A stretch of 64,000 bases of DNA from the NCBI RefSeq assembly GCF_018760365.1, contig NZ_JAHIAB010000013.1, forward strand, positions 62,001-126,000, written 5' to 3'. Each line of letters begins with the position of its first letter. Position 1 is the stretch's first letter. This DNA is from Pseudooceanicola endophyticus. Its GTDB lineage: Bacteria; Pseudomonadota; Alphaproteobacteria; Rhodobacterales; Rhodobacteraceae. The notes beneath the pieces are model-generated. The model did not search any database and was not told the DNA's origin. It saw only the letters and a program-made list of their open reading frames with translations. The position numbers were made by a program, and so were the translations under genes. Below are positions 30,300 through 38,290 of this stretch, in pieces.

Positions 30300-31808
30300 A
30301 TGTGGTTGGAAAATCTCCAACGGACGTTCCTAGACTGGGACGCCATGGCCGAAATCCTGCCGGTCATGATCACCACCGGCCTGAAGAACACGCTGATCCT
30401 GGCCGCTGCCTCGACCGTGCTGGGCACGCTGATCGGCATCGTGCTGGCGGTCATGGGCATTTCGCGCTCCGCCTGGATGCGCTGGCCCGCCCGCATCTAC
30501 ACCGACATCTTCCGCGGCCTGCCCGCCATCGTCACCATCCTGCTGATCGGCCAGGGTTTCGCCGTCATCGGGCGCCACCTCTTCGGCCCCTCGCCCTACC
30601 CCCTGGGCATCCTGGCCCTCAGCCTGATCGCCGGCGCCTATATCGGGGAAATCTTCCGCTCCGGCATCCAGGCCGTGCCCACCGGCCAGATGGAGGCCTG
30701 CCGCGCCCTGTCGATGAGCTATGGCCAGGGGATGCGCCTGATCGTCGTGCCGCAGGGCATCCGCCGGGTGCTGCCGGCGCTGGTCAACCAGTTCATCGGC
30801 AACGTCAAGGACAGCTCCCTGATCTACTTCCTGGGCCTCCTGGCCTCCGAGCGCGAGATCTTCCGCGTCGGCCAGGATGCCGCCGTGGTCACTGGCAACC
30901 TGTCGCCCTTGCTGCTGGCGGGGGTCTTCTACCTGGTGATCACCGTGCCGCTGACCCATCTGGTGAACTACATTGACACCCGCCTGCGCACGGGACGGCG
31001 CCTGTCCAGCCTGCAACCCGCCAGCGGCCTGGAGGAAGTCGCCGAGCTGAAGACCGCCCCCACCCAGGAGGCGCACCGCTTCGACGGCGGCAGCCTGTCG
31101 ATCCGCGGCCTGCGGCTGTCCTACGGTTCGCTTGAAGTGCTGCGCGGCATCGACCTGGATGTTCCCAAGGGCTCTGTCACCTGCATCATCGGGCCTTCCG
31201 GTTCGGGCAAGTCGACGCTGCTGCGCAGCCTGAACCGCCTGGTCGAGATGAACGCGGGCGAGGTGACGCTGGACGGCGCCGACATCCGCGCCATGAAGCC
31301 CGAGACGCTGCGCGCCAAGGTCGGCATGGTGTTCCAGCACTTCAACCTGTTTCCCGATCACACCGCGCGCGAGAACATCATGCTCTCGCTGACGCGGATC
31401 AAGGGCCTGCCCCGCGCCGAGGCCCGCCGCATCGCCGAGGCCCGGCTGGCCGACGTGGGCCTTGAGGGGCGCGGGGATCACCGTCCCGCCAACCTTTCCG
31501 GCGGGCAGCAGCAGCGGGTGGCGATCGCCCGGGCGCTGGCGATGGAACCCGAGGTGGTGCTGTTCGACGAGGTGACGAGCGCGCTGGACCCGGAACTGGT
31601 GAAGGGCGTGCTGAACCTGATGGCCGACCTGGGCCGGCGCGGCATGACCATGGTCGTCGTCACCCACGAGATGGGCTTTGCCCGCCAGGTCGCCGACCAG
31701 ATCGTCTTCATGGACGAGGGCCGGATCGTCGAGTCCGGTCCCCCCGACCAGCTGTTCGACGCGCCCCGGACCGAGCGGCTGAAATCCTTCTTCGCAGAGG
31801 TGCTCTGA
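30300..31808 (+). CDS. Fused amino-acid ABC permease and ATPase in one polypeptide
   Basis: 502 residues. Residues about 1-235 are a HisM/GlnP-type permease (VMITTGLKNTLILAAASTVL, with the EAA loop GIQAVPTGQMEACRALSMSY). After a linker comes a complete GlnQ-type ATPase: Walker A GPSGSGKS at 298-305, [15 protein letters not shown], Walker B VVLFDEVTSALDPE and switch VVTHEMGF. The Walker B is followed by VT in place of the usual PT. Start ATG 30300 has GGAG upstream. Fused permease-ATPases of this family occur sporadically in alphaproteobacteria. With one gene, transporter stoichiometry would be permease2-ATPase2 by dimerisation. Confidence 0.92.
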   Translation: MWLENLQRTFLDWDAMAEILPVMITTGLKNTLILAAASTVLGTLIGIVLAVMGISRSAWMRWPARIYTDIFRGLPAIVTILLIGQGFAVIGRHLFGPSPYPLGILALSLIAGAYIGEIFRSGIQAVPTGQMEACRALSMSYGQGMRLIVVPQGIRRVLPALVNQFIGNVKDSSLIYFLGLLASEREIFRVGQDAAVVTGNLSPLLLAGVFYLVITVPLTHLVNYIDTRLRTGRRLSSLQPASGLEEVAELKTAPTQEAHRFDGGSLSIRGLRLSYGSLEVLRGIDLDVPKGSVTCIIGPSGSGKSTLLRSLNRLVEMNAGEVTLDGADIRAMKPETLRAKVGMVFQHFNLFPDHTARENIMLSLTRIKGLPRAEARRIAEARLADVGLEGRGDHRPANLSGGQQQRVAIARALAMEPEVVLFDEVTSALDPELVKGVLNLMADLGRRGMTMVVVTHEMGFARQVADQIVFMDEGRIVESGPPDQLFDAPRTERLKSFFAEVL

Positions 31809-31811
31809 AAG

Positions 31812-32858
31812 ATGACCGAACCCGAGATCACACCGCTTCGCTGGGGCATCCTTGGCTGCGCCGGCATTGGCCGCAAGGCCGTGCTGCCCGCGATGCGCGC
31901 CAGTGCCCTCTGCCAGCCCCTTGCCATCGCCTCGCGCGATATCGACCGGGCGCGCGCCACCGCGCGGGACTTCGCCATCCCCGAGGCCCGGGGCAGCTAC
32001 CAGGAGATCCTCGACGATCCCCGGATCGAGGCGGTCTACATCCCGCTGCCGAACCACCTGCACGTGGACTGGACGATCCGCGCGCTGGAAGCCGGCAAGG
32101 ACGTGCTGTGCGAAAAGCCGCTGGCGCTGACCGGGGCCGAGGCCGCCCGGGTCGCCGAAACCGCCGAACGCACGGGCCGCCGCGTGACCGAGGCCTTCAT
32201 GACCCGCCACCATCCGCAGTGGCAAACCGCCCTAGCGCTGGTGCAGGAGGGTCGCATCGGCACCCTGAACGCCATCCAGTGCCTGTTCAGCTATGCCAAT
32301 GCCGATCCCGAAAACGTCCGCAACCGCGCCGATATCGGTGGCGGCGGCCTTTACGACATCGGCTGCTACGCCATCGACAGCGCCCGCTACTTCTTCGGCG
32401 CCGAACCTGAACGGGTCTGCGCCCTGGCCGATCTGGATCCGGTCTTCGGCACCGACCGGCTGACCAGCGGGCTGATGGGCTTTGCCGGCGGGCGTCATGC
32501 CAGCTTTACCGTCGCCACCCAGTCAAGCCTTGCCCAGTCTCTGGTGCTGCTGGGCAGCACCGGTCGGATCGTGCTGGATGCCCCGTTCAACTGCCCGCCA
32601 GATCATGCCGCGCGGCTGGTCATCGATCCCGGGCAGGACCTGGCCGGCACCGGGCGCGAGGTCCTGACCCTGCCCGCGACCGACCAGTACCGTGCCCAGC
32701 TCGATGCCTTCGTGACCGCCCTGCGCCGCAACAGCGATCCCGCCCCCGCCCTGGCCGAGCTGCGCGCCAATGCCCGCGCCCTTGAGGCGCTGGCCGACAG
32801 CCTCCGGGACGGCGCGCCCCGCAACCTCCCCTCAGACCAAGACCTTCAAGGAGCCTGA
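31812..32858 (+). CDS. Gfo/Idh/MocA-family NAD(P)-dependent dehydrogenase
   Basis: 348 residues. The N-terminal Rossmann fold is GILGCAGIGRKAVLPAM, the catalytic-lysine motif is CEKPLALT (EKP with lysine about residue 100) and the C-terminal half has GGGLYDIGCYAIDSARYFFG, where the conserved Asp/His-type catalytic positions lie. The family oxidises sugars, inositols and related polyols. It begins 3 bases after the transporter gene, so it belongs to the LacI-controlled operon; the substrate is probably what the transporter brings in. Specific sugar not deducible. Confidence 0.9.
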   Translation: MTEPEITPLRWGILGCAGIGRKAVLPAMRASALCQPLAIASRDIDRARATARDFAIPEARGSYQEILDDPRIEAVYIPLPNHLHVDWTIRALEAGKDVLCEKPLALTGAEAARVAETAERTGRRVTEAFMTRHHPQWQTALALVQEGRIGTLNAIQCLFSYANADPENVRNRADIGGGGLYDIGCYAIDSARYFFGAEPERVCALADLDPVFGTDRLTSGLMGFAGGRHASFTVATQSSLAQSLVLLGSTGRIVLDAPFNCPPDHAARLVIDPGQDLAGTGREVLTLPATDQYRAQLDAFVTALRRNSDPAPALAELRANARALEALADSLRDGAPRNLPSDQDLQGA

Positions 32859-32860
32859 AC

Positions 32861-34009
32861 ATGCCCCGCCCCACCCTTACCCTGTCCTGCGTCGTCGTGA
32901 TCGGCGGCGGCATCTTCGGGACCTCCACCGCGCTCCAGCTGGCCCGGATGGGGGTCTCTGTCACGCTGATCAACGACGGGCCGCTGGCCAATGGCGCTTC
33001 GGGGCGGTCGCTGGCCTGGCTGAACACCGCGCGGCGGCGCTCCCTGCCCTATCACCGGCTGCGCCAGGCCGGGGTGGAACGTTACCGGACACTTGCCGAT
33101 CAGCATCCCGGCGCCGACTGGCTCAGCTTCGGCGGCGGGCTGACCTGGGATGCCGATGATGCCGCGAACGACATCCCCGCGATCTGCCGCTACGAGCGGG
33201 ACCTGGGCTATCAGGCCGATCTGCTTTCGGGGGCCGAGGCGGCAAAGCGGGTGCCCGGCGTCAACGGCGCCGCCGTCACCGCCCCCGGCGCCATCCTGAA
33301 CCCGAACGAGGGCTGGGTCGACCTGCCCTCCCTTATCACCCTGCTGGCCGAGGAATTCGTGGCCCTGGGCGGTACTGTCGTCACCGATGCCGGCGCCACC
33401 TCCCCGAAGGTCAAGGACGGGCGCGCCGTCGGTGCGCTGGCTGCCGATGGCCGCAGCTTTGCCGCCGATGCGGTGCTGCTGGCGACCGGCCCCGGCGTCC
33501 CGGGGATGCTGGCCCCGCTCGGGATCACGATCCCCGACGAAAGCCCGATCGCCCTGCTGGTCGAGACCGCGCCGCTGGACCATCCGCTGAAGGCCGTGCT
33601 GAACACCCCCCGCGTCGCCGTCCGCCCGACGCCCGAGGGCGCCTTCTACCTTGATTCCGGCTGGTCCGAGGAAGAGGTGGTCCTTCACGAGGACGGCACC
33701 TGGGAGGCGCGGCCCTCGACCGTGCAGGGGCTGATCGACGCCGCTCAGGCCGTGCTGGACCCGTCTCCCGCGCTCAGCGTGAAGGCCGTCCATATGGGCC
33801 CCAAGCCCATTCCCGGCGGCGGCGAGCCGGTCTTCGGAGAGCTTGAGGCCCTGCCGGGCTGCTTCGTCGCCTTCTCGCACAGCGGCGCCACCCTGGGCCT
33901 GATCGCCGGAGAGATCCTGGCCGAGGAGATCGCCCTGGGCCTGCGCCACCCGATGCTGGACAGCTTCCGCCCGGAGCGTTTCCGCCTGCCCGAACCCGCC
34001 CGCGCCTGA
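32861..34009 (+). CDS. FAD-dependent oxidoreductase (D-amino-acid oxidase/DadA fold)
   Basis: 382-residue DAO-family flavoenzyme. The dinucleotide-binding motif GGGIFGTSTALQLARMG is at about residues 13-29, followed by SGRSLAWLN and, near the end, GCFVAFSHSGATLGLIAG, which closes the FAD site. The family oxidises amines, amino acids or glycerol phosphate; next to a Gfo/Idh/MocA enzyme and an amino-acid importer it probably deaminates or N-demethylates an amino compound. Starts two bases after the dehydrogenase stop. A strong hairpin at 34031-34058 probably ends the operon. Confidence 0.88.
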   Translation: MPRPTLTLSCVVVIGGGIFGTSTALQLARMGVSVTLINDGPLANGASGRSLAWLNTARRRSLPYHRLRQAGVERYRTLADQHPGADWLSFGGGLTWDADDAANDIPAICRYERDLGYQADLLSGAEAAKRVPGVNGAAVTAPGAILNPNEGWVDLPSLITLLAEEFVALGGTVVTDAGATSPKVKDGRAVGALAADGRSFAADAVLLATGPGVPGMLAPLGITIPDESPIALLVETAPLDHPLKAVLNTPRVAVRPTPEGAFYLDSGWSEEEVVLHEDGTWEARPSTVQGLIDAAQAVLDPSPALSVKAVHMGPKPIPGGGEPVFGELEALPGCFVAFSHSGATLGLIAGEILAEEIALGLRHPMLDSFRPERFRLPEPARA

Positions 34010-34269
34010 GCCCGGCGTACCCCGGCCCGCTGCGCCCGCAGACCATCCTGCGGGCGCACCCGGTACGTCCCCGCCGCCGATGCCGCCCGGGCGCGCCAAA
34101 GGGTCACCCATATCGCCCTCGACGGAACGGGACAGGAGTGCAAGAATACGCTGCACTATTCCCGGATCCGGTGCCGCCGGACGACGGACGGCGCCTTGCG
34201 TCGCCCCTCCGCCGGCCCCGCCTGATCGCCGCCCGTCCGGGCGCGCCCCCGGGTGCAGGAGGAGGAACG
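34010..34269. other. Intergenic region before the SPFH gene
   Basis: About 260 bases. It holds the hairpin at 34031-34058 and then nothing I can name; a promoter for the SPFH gene should lie in the last 150 bases, but I see no good -35/-10 pair. Confidence 0.4.
34031..34058 (+). terminator. Terminator-like hairpin after the FAD oxidoreductase
   Basis: TGCGCCCGCAG and CTGCGGGCGCA: perfect 11-base arms with a 6-base loop, 22 bases after the operon's last stop. No T-run. Confidence 0.55.
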
Positions 34270-35136
34270 ATGGTCCAGACCGATATCTTGCCGTTTGCCC
34301 TGGCGGCACTGGTGCTGCTGGCGGCCTACCTTGCGGTGCGCATCGTGCCGCAATCCGAGAAACACGTGGTCGAACGCTTCGGGCGCCTGCGCGCCGTGCT
34401 GGGGCCGGGCATCAACTTCGTGGTGCCCTTCGTCGACCGGGTGGCGCACAAGATTTCCATCCTGGAGCGCCAGCTGCCCACCGCCGAGCAGGACGCCATC
34501 ACCTCGGACAACGTGCTGGTGCAGGTGGAAACCAGCGTCTTCTACCGCATCACAGAGCCCGAAAAGACGGTCTACCGGATCCGCGACGTGGATGCCGCCA
34601 TTGCAACGACCGTCGCCGGCATCGTGCGCTCCGAGATCGGCAAGATCGAGCTGGACCAGGTGCAGTCTAACCGCAACGCCCTGATCGAGCAAATCCGCGA
34701 GGCGGTGCGCGCCATGGTCGACGACTGGGGAATCGAGGTCACCCGGACCGAGATCCTGGACGTCAACCTTGATGAGGCGACCCGGGCCGCCATGCTCCAG
34801 CAGCTGAATGCCGAACGCGCCCGCCGCGCCGCCGTGACCGAGGCCGAGGGGCGCCGCCGCGCGGTGGAACTTCAGGCCGACGCGGAGCTTTACGCCGCCG
34901 AGCAGGCCGCCAAGGCGCGCCGGATCACCGCCGATGCCGAGGCCTATGCCACCGGCGTCGTCGCCAAAGCCATCGCCGAGAACGGGATCGAGGCGGCGCA
35001 GTACCAGGTCGCGCTGAAACAGGTCGAGGCGCTGACCGCTGTGGGCAAGGGCGACGGCAAGCAGACGGTGATCGTGCCGGCCCAGGCACTGGACGCCTTC
35101 GGCGATGCCTTCCGGATGCTGCGGGGCAAATTGTGA
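34270..35136 (+). CDS. SPFH/Band 7 (stomatin/paraslipin) membrane protein
   Basis: 288-residue stomatin-like protein. An N-terminal membrane anchor (PFALAALVLLAAYLAVRIV) precedes the SPFH domain (EKHVVERFGRLRAVLGPGIN, then DVRTEILDVNL-type sequence) and a long Glu/Ala/Arg coiled coil (ARRAAVTEAEGRRRAVELQA), ending in PAQALDAFGDAF. ATG 34270 has an AGGAGGAA RBS. It overlaps the NfeD-like gene by one base; the SPFH-NfeD pair is a widespread two-gene unit that organises membrane microdomains or protein quality control. Confidence 0.93.
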   Translation: MVQTDILPFALAALVLLAAYLAVRIVPQSEKHVVERFGRLRAVLGPGINFVVPFVDRVAHKISILERQLPTAEQDAITSDNVLVQVETSVFYRITEPEKTVYRIRDVDAAIATTVAGIVRSEIGKIELDQVQSNRNALIEQIREAVRAMVDDWGIEVTRTEILDVNLDEATRAAMLQQLNAERARRAAVTEAEGRRRAVELQADAELYAAEQAAKARRITADAEAYATGVVAKAIAENGIEAAQYQVALKQVEALTAVGKGDGKQTVIVPAQALDAFGDAFRMLRGKL

Positions 35137-35414
35137 TGCCCTGGTGGGCCTGGCTGGTGGCTGGCTGCGTGCTGGGCATCCTGGAACTGCTGGCCCCGGC
35201 CTTCATCTTTCTGGGCTTCGCCATCGGCGCGGTGCTGACCGGGCTGCTGCTGTGGTCGGGCCTGCCGCCGGTCACCTGGATGGGCGACAGCCTGGGCTGG
35301 CACCTGGTGGTCTTCGCCGGGCTGTCGATCCTGGCCTGGCTGGCGCTGCGCGGCTGGGTGGGCGTGCGCAAGGGCCAGGTCAAGCTCTGGGACCGCGACA
35401 TCAACGACAACTGA
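35136..35414 (+). CDS. NfeD-family small membrane protein
   Basis: 92 residues starting at ATG 35136, which shares a base with the stop of the SPFH gene (TGATG). Three hydrophobic helices (ACVLGILELLAPAFIFLGFA, AVLTGLLLWSGL, VVFAGLSILAWLAL) are followed by a short basic tail. This is the short NfeD form that lacks the long protease domain and the usual C-terminal OB fold. The coupling to the SPFH gene is the best evidence for its role as partner. Confidence 0.85.
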   Translation: MPWWAWLVAGCVLGILELLAPAFIFLGFAIGAVLTGLLLWSGLPPVTWMGDSLGWHLVVFAGLSILAWLALRGWVGVRKGQVKLWDRDINDN

Positions 35415-35458
35415 TGCGCCCGGCGGCGCCGACCCCGTGACCCGATGCCGGTTTGCGG

Positions 35459-35983
35459 TCAGACCCCGAAGGCCGGATCAAGCGGCCCGTAGCGGTGCAG
35501 CCCGTGGAAGAAGAGGTCGATTTCCAGCGCCAGGCCGACCTCGAAATCATTCAGCTCGGCCCCGCTCCAGCGATGCCGTTCCAGCCGTTCGAGGAACTCG
35601 CACCGGATCCGCTCGTCGCCCGGCTCCAGCGGCAGGGTTTCGGCGGCGCGCAGCAGGTCGATGCGCCTGTGCACCTCCCGCATTCCCGAAAAGGCCTCCA
35701 TCATCGGCCGCGTCAGCTGCGGCTCGCTCTGCCAGGAGCGTCCGGCAAAGACCTCCTGAACGACGCGGTTGCCGGCACCAAGACAGTCATAGGCGACGCA
35801 GCCCCGCATCCCCTCCCCGTCCAGCCGGTCGTGGATCGTGCAGCTGTGCCCCGAGAGGTTCCGGCAGGGCTCTCCGGGGTTCTTGTCGAAGGCGAAATCC
35901 CGGCCCCTGTCGAAGGCCAGCGCAAGGCAGCACAGCGCCGCGCATTTCGAACAATCGGTCCTGAGGTGGTCGGTCTGGGGCAT
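35459..35983 (-). CDS. YkgJ-like cysteine-cluster protein
   Basis: 174 residues. The N-terminus carries CSKCAALCC, then GHSCTIHD and GMRGCVAYDC, a cysteine pattern like the YkgJ zinc- or iron-binding family (CxxCxxxCC plus further Cys). The C-terminal half is helical and charged, without motifs I recognise. It is convergent with the NfeD-like gene. Function is unknown; family members are thought to bind metal and may be chaperones. Assignment rests on the cysteine pattern only. Confidence 0.7.
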   Translation of the reverse strand: MPQTDHLRTDCSKCAALCCLALAFDRGRDFAFDKNPGEPCRNLSGHSCTIHDRLDGEGMRGCVAYDCLGAGNRVVQEVFAGRSWQSEPQLTRPMMEAFSGMREVHRRIDLLRAAETLPLEPGDERIRCEFLERLERHRWSGAELNDFEVGLALEIDLFFHGLHRYGPLDPAFGV

Positions 35984-36066
35984 GATGGCTGTCGGCTATC
36001 CCGTGGTCTGGCAACAGGGCGGCATATCCCGCGAAACGGCGCCCCGATGCAAGCTTTGCGGTGGTG

Positions 36067-37185
36067 TCAGCCCTGTCCGGGCAGATCCGTCTGCAGGCTG
36101 TAGCTGGTGCTGCGCCCGCCGGCGGGGTCTTTGCGCAGCACCCCGAGCGCGACCAGCTCGGTGATGTCGCGCAGCGCCGTGTCGGTCGAGACCTTGGTCA
36201 TCTTCGCCCATTTGCCCGAGGTCAGCTTGCCCTCGAACCCGTCAAGCAACCGGTTGATCACGTCGCGCTGACGCTCATTGAGCCACAGCGACCTGAGCTG
36301 CTCCCAGACCCGGGCCTTGGTCAGCACCTCGGCCAGCATGGCATCGGCCCCGGAAATGGCCCGGTCCAGGCAGCCCAGGAACCAGCTCAGCCATTCGGTG
36401 ATCTCGGGGTCCCCCTTCTGGGTGCGTTCCAGCATGGCGTAATAGGCGCCGCGCTCCTGCCGGATCTGCGCGGACATGCTGTAGAAGCGCTGCGGGCTGC
36501 CCTCGGACCTTGCCAGCATCAGGTCGGCGATCGCCCGGGCAATGCGGCCATTGCCATCCTCGAACGGGTGAATGGTGACGAACCACAGATGCGCGATGGC
36601 CGCCCTCAGCACCGGATCGGTGCCGTCGGGCGCCTCGACCCAGGCCAGAAAGCGGGCGATCTCTGCCGGCAGGCGGGCGGCATCGGGGGCCTCGAAATGC
36701 ACCCGTTCGCGCCCGTAGGAGCCCGAGACCACCTGCATCGGCCCGGCGCTGCGGGGCCGCCAGCCGCCGACGGTGATCCGCGTCATGCCGCTGCGCCCGG
36801 TCGGGAACAGCGCGCCATGCCAGCCGAACAGCCGCTCCTCCGTCAGCGGCATGGCGTAGTTGTGGGCGGCATCCAGCATCATCTCGACCACGCCCTCGAC
36901 ATGGCGGTCGGTGGGGGCCAGCGCCCCGATGTCGATCCCCAGCCGCCGCGCGATGGAAGAGCGCACCGCCCGGCTGTCGAGCTGCTCTCCCTCGATCTCG
37001 CTGGATTTCACCACGTCTTCCGTCAGGGTGCGCAGCAGCGCCTCGGCGCGCAGGTCGAAGCCCAGCCCCTCCATGCGGCCCAGCAGCCGCCCCTGCCGGT
37101 GTCGCAACGCGGCCAGCTGGTCCGCCAGCGCTTCGGCGGACCAGCGGAACGCGGGCCAATCCGGCCGTTCATGGATATAGGTCAC
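36067..37185 (-). CDS. Fic-domain protein (protein AMPylase-like) with C-terminal winged helix
   Basis: 372 residues if the GTG at 37185 is used, giving M(V)TYIHERPDW, the usual start for this family; an ATG at 37242 would add 19 residues of unlikely sequence. The Fic core motif HPFEDGNGRIAR has its catalytic His at 206, so AMP transfer is possible. The inhibitory helix motif SSEIEG at 61-66 (S-x3-E-G) is present, as in class II Fic proteins that self-inhibit. The C-terminus (LTSGKWAKMTKVSTDTALRD) looks like a winged helix. A perfect inverted repeat covers the start and RBS. Substrate unknown. Confidence 0.9.
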   Translation of the reverse strand: MTYIHERPDWPAFRWSAEALADQLAALRHRQGRLLGRMEGLGFDLRAEALLRTLTEDVVKSSEIEGEQLDSRAVRSSIARRLGIDIGALAPTDRHVEGVVEMMLDAAHNYAMPLTEERLFGWHGALFPTGRSGMTRITVGGWRPRSAGPMQVVSGSYGRERVHFEAPDAARLPAEIARFLAWVEAPDGTDPVLRAAIAHLWFVTIHPFEDGNGRIARAIADLMLARSEGSPQRFYSMSAQIRQERGAYYAMLERTQKGDPEITEWLSWFLGCLDRAISGADAMLAEVLTKARVWEQLRSLWLNERQRDVINRLLDGFEGKLTSGKWAKMTKVSTDTALRDITELVALGVLRKDPAGGRSTSYSLQTDLPGQG

Positions 37186-37215
37186 ATTCACCGCCTCTTT
37201 TGCGGTGAATGTGAC
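37181..37215. promoter_or_regulatory. Perfect 14-base inverted repeat over the fic start codon
   Basis: GTCACATTCACCGC at 37181-37194 and GCGGTGAATGTGAC at 37202-37215, a 14-base perfect stem with a 7-base loop. On the - strand the GAGG RBS is in the loop and the GTG start in the 3' arm, so the same element could be a repressor site or an mRNA hairpin hiding the start. Confidence 0.7.
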
Positions 37216-37300
37216 AGGGTTTCGCCGCAGCCTCAAGCCCAATCACCGCAGAATATGCGCTGATTGGTGCCGCAATCCCCGCATCCGCCCCGGCAAAGCG

Positions 37301-37702
37301 CTATTCCGCCGCCATCGCCAGCCCCTGATGCGAGGCGACCTCCCATTCGATCCCGTCGTCATCGAGAAAGTAGAAACGGCGCCCGGGGGCGTAGTCATGG
37401 TGGTTGATCGGTTCGAACCCGGCGGCGATAACCCGCGCCTCCACCGCGCCGATATCCTCCTCGGTGAAGACGGCGAGGTGGTTCAGCATCCCCTGGGTCC
37501 GGTAGCGCGCCGGGCGCGGCATGTTGGCGCCGCCGAAGTTGAACAGCGCGACATAGCTCTCCTGCGTGCCGACATGGATCGTCTTGCCGGCCTCTCGGCT
37601 GGCACCCTGCCAGCGGATCTGCCAGCCAAAGACGTCGCACAGCCAGGCCGCCGTGGCCTGGGGATTGCTGACCGTGATGTTGGCATGTTCCAGACGGATC
37701 AT
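37301..37702 (-). CDS. VOC-superfamily (glyoxalase/bleomycin-resistance-like) protein
   Basis: 133 residues from ATG 37702, with AGGAG upstream; a start at 37747 is possible but has no RBS. Two beta-alpha-beta-beta-beta modules are seen: MIRLEHANITVSNPQATAAW and MLNHLAVFTEEDIGAVEARV. Candidate metal ligands are His6, His75 and the Glu in DGIEWEVA; typical of metal-dependent VOC enzymes such as glyoxalase I or dioxygenases. It is divergent from SoxR with a SoxR-box-like element between, so it probably detoxifies a redox-cycling compound or its product. Reaction not defined. Confidence 0.85.
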   Translation of the reverse strand: MIRLEHANITVSNPQATAAWLCDVFGWQIRWQGASREAGKTIHVGTQESYVALFNFGGANMPRPARYRTQGMLNHLAVFTEEDIGAVEARVIAAGFEPINHHDYAPGRRFYFLDDDGIEWEVASHQGLAMAAE

Positions 37703-37755
37703 CGCGCCTGCTCCTTGGGGCTGGATATTGGATCTTGTGGCGGGCATTCTCCGGA

Positions 37756-37771
37756 TTCAACCTAACTTGAA
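37756..37771. promoter_or_regulatory. SoxR box-like operator between the VOC gene and soxR
   Basis: TTCAA, CCTAAC, TTGAA: symmetric arms of 5 with a 6-base centre. The known SoxR site in soxS is CTCAA-GTTAAC-TTGAG with identical geometry. It lies 15 bases before soxR and 54 before the divergent VOC gene. Confidence 0.7.
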
Positions 37772-37786
37772 GGCAAGGGAATAAAA

Positions 37787-38290
37787 ATGTGCAAATCCAA
37801 ACCAGTAGCAAAAGGTACGCGCGCATTCGGATGGCCCATTGGCGCCGTGGCCGAGCGCACCGGCCTGGCGCCTTCCGCGATCCGCTACTACGAATCCGAG
37901 GGGCTGGTGCGGCCCTGGCGCGACGACGCCGGTCAGCGCCGCTACGACCGCACCGACATCCGCAGGCTGTCCTTCATCATGATCGCCCAATCCCTCGGCG
38001 CCTCCCTGGCCGAGATCCGCGACCAGCTGGCGGCACTGCCGAAGGGCCGGGCCCCGACCGCCGCCGACTGGCGGCAGATGTCGGAACACTACCGCGCCGC
38101 GCTGGACGCGCGCATCGCCACCCTGACCCGGCTGCGCGACAACCTGGGCAACTGCATCGGCTGCGGCTGCCTGTCGCTGGACAGCTGCGCACTTTACAAT
38201 GCCGGCGACCGGGCCGGTCGAAAGGGCCCCGGCCCCCGCTACCTGATGGGCGATCCCATCCCGGCCCGGGGCGACCGTTCGACCGAATAG
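37787..38290 (+). CDS. soxR: Redox-sensing MerR-family activator SoxR
   Basis: 167 residues. The MerR HTH is IGAVAERTGLAPSAIRYYES, and the [2Fe-2S] cluster loop has Cys123, Cys126, Cys128 and Cys134 (CIGCGC then LSLDSC), with the same spacing as Cys119/122/124/130 of E. coli SoxR. It senses redox-cycling agents. Outside enterobacteria SoxR usually controls a few small genes next to it, with no SoxS; here the divergent VOC gene is the obvious target through the box at 37756-37771. The C-terminus is slightly longer than in E. coli. Confidence 0.95.
   Translation: MCKSKPVAKGTRAFGWPIGAVAERTGLAPSAIRYYESEGLVRPWRDDAGQRRYDRTDIRRLSFIMIAQSLGASLAEIRDQLAALPKGRAPTAADWRQMSEHYRAALDARIATLTRLRDNLGNCIGCGCLSLDSCALYNAGDRAGRKGPGPRYLMGDPIPARGDRSTE

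Noticed and set aside
35713..36014. Extra - strand frames near the cysteine-cluster gene
   Set aside because: They are alternative frames of the same segment, Arg-rich and without the cysteine pattern.
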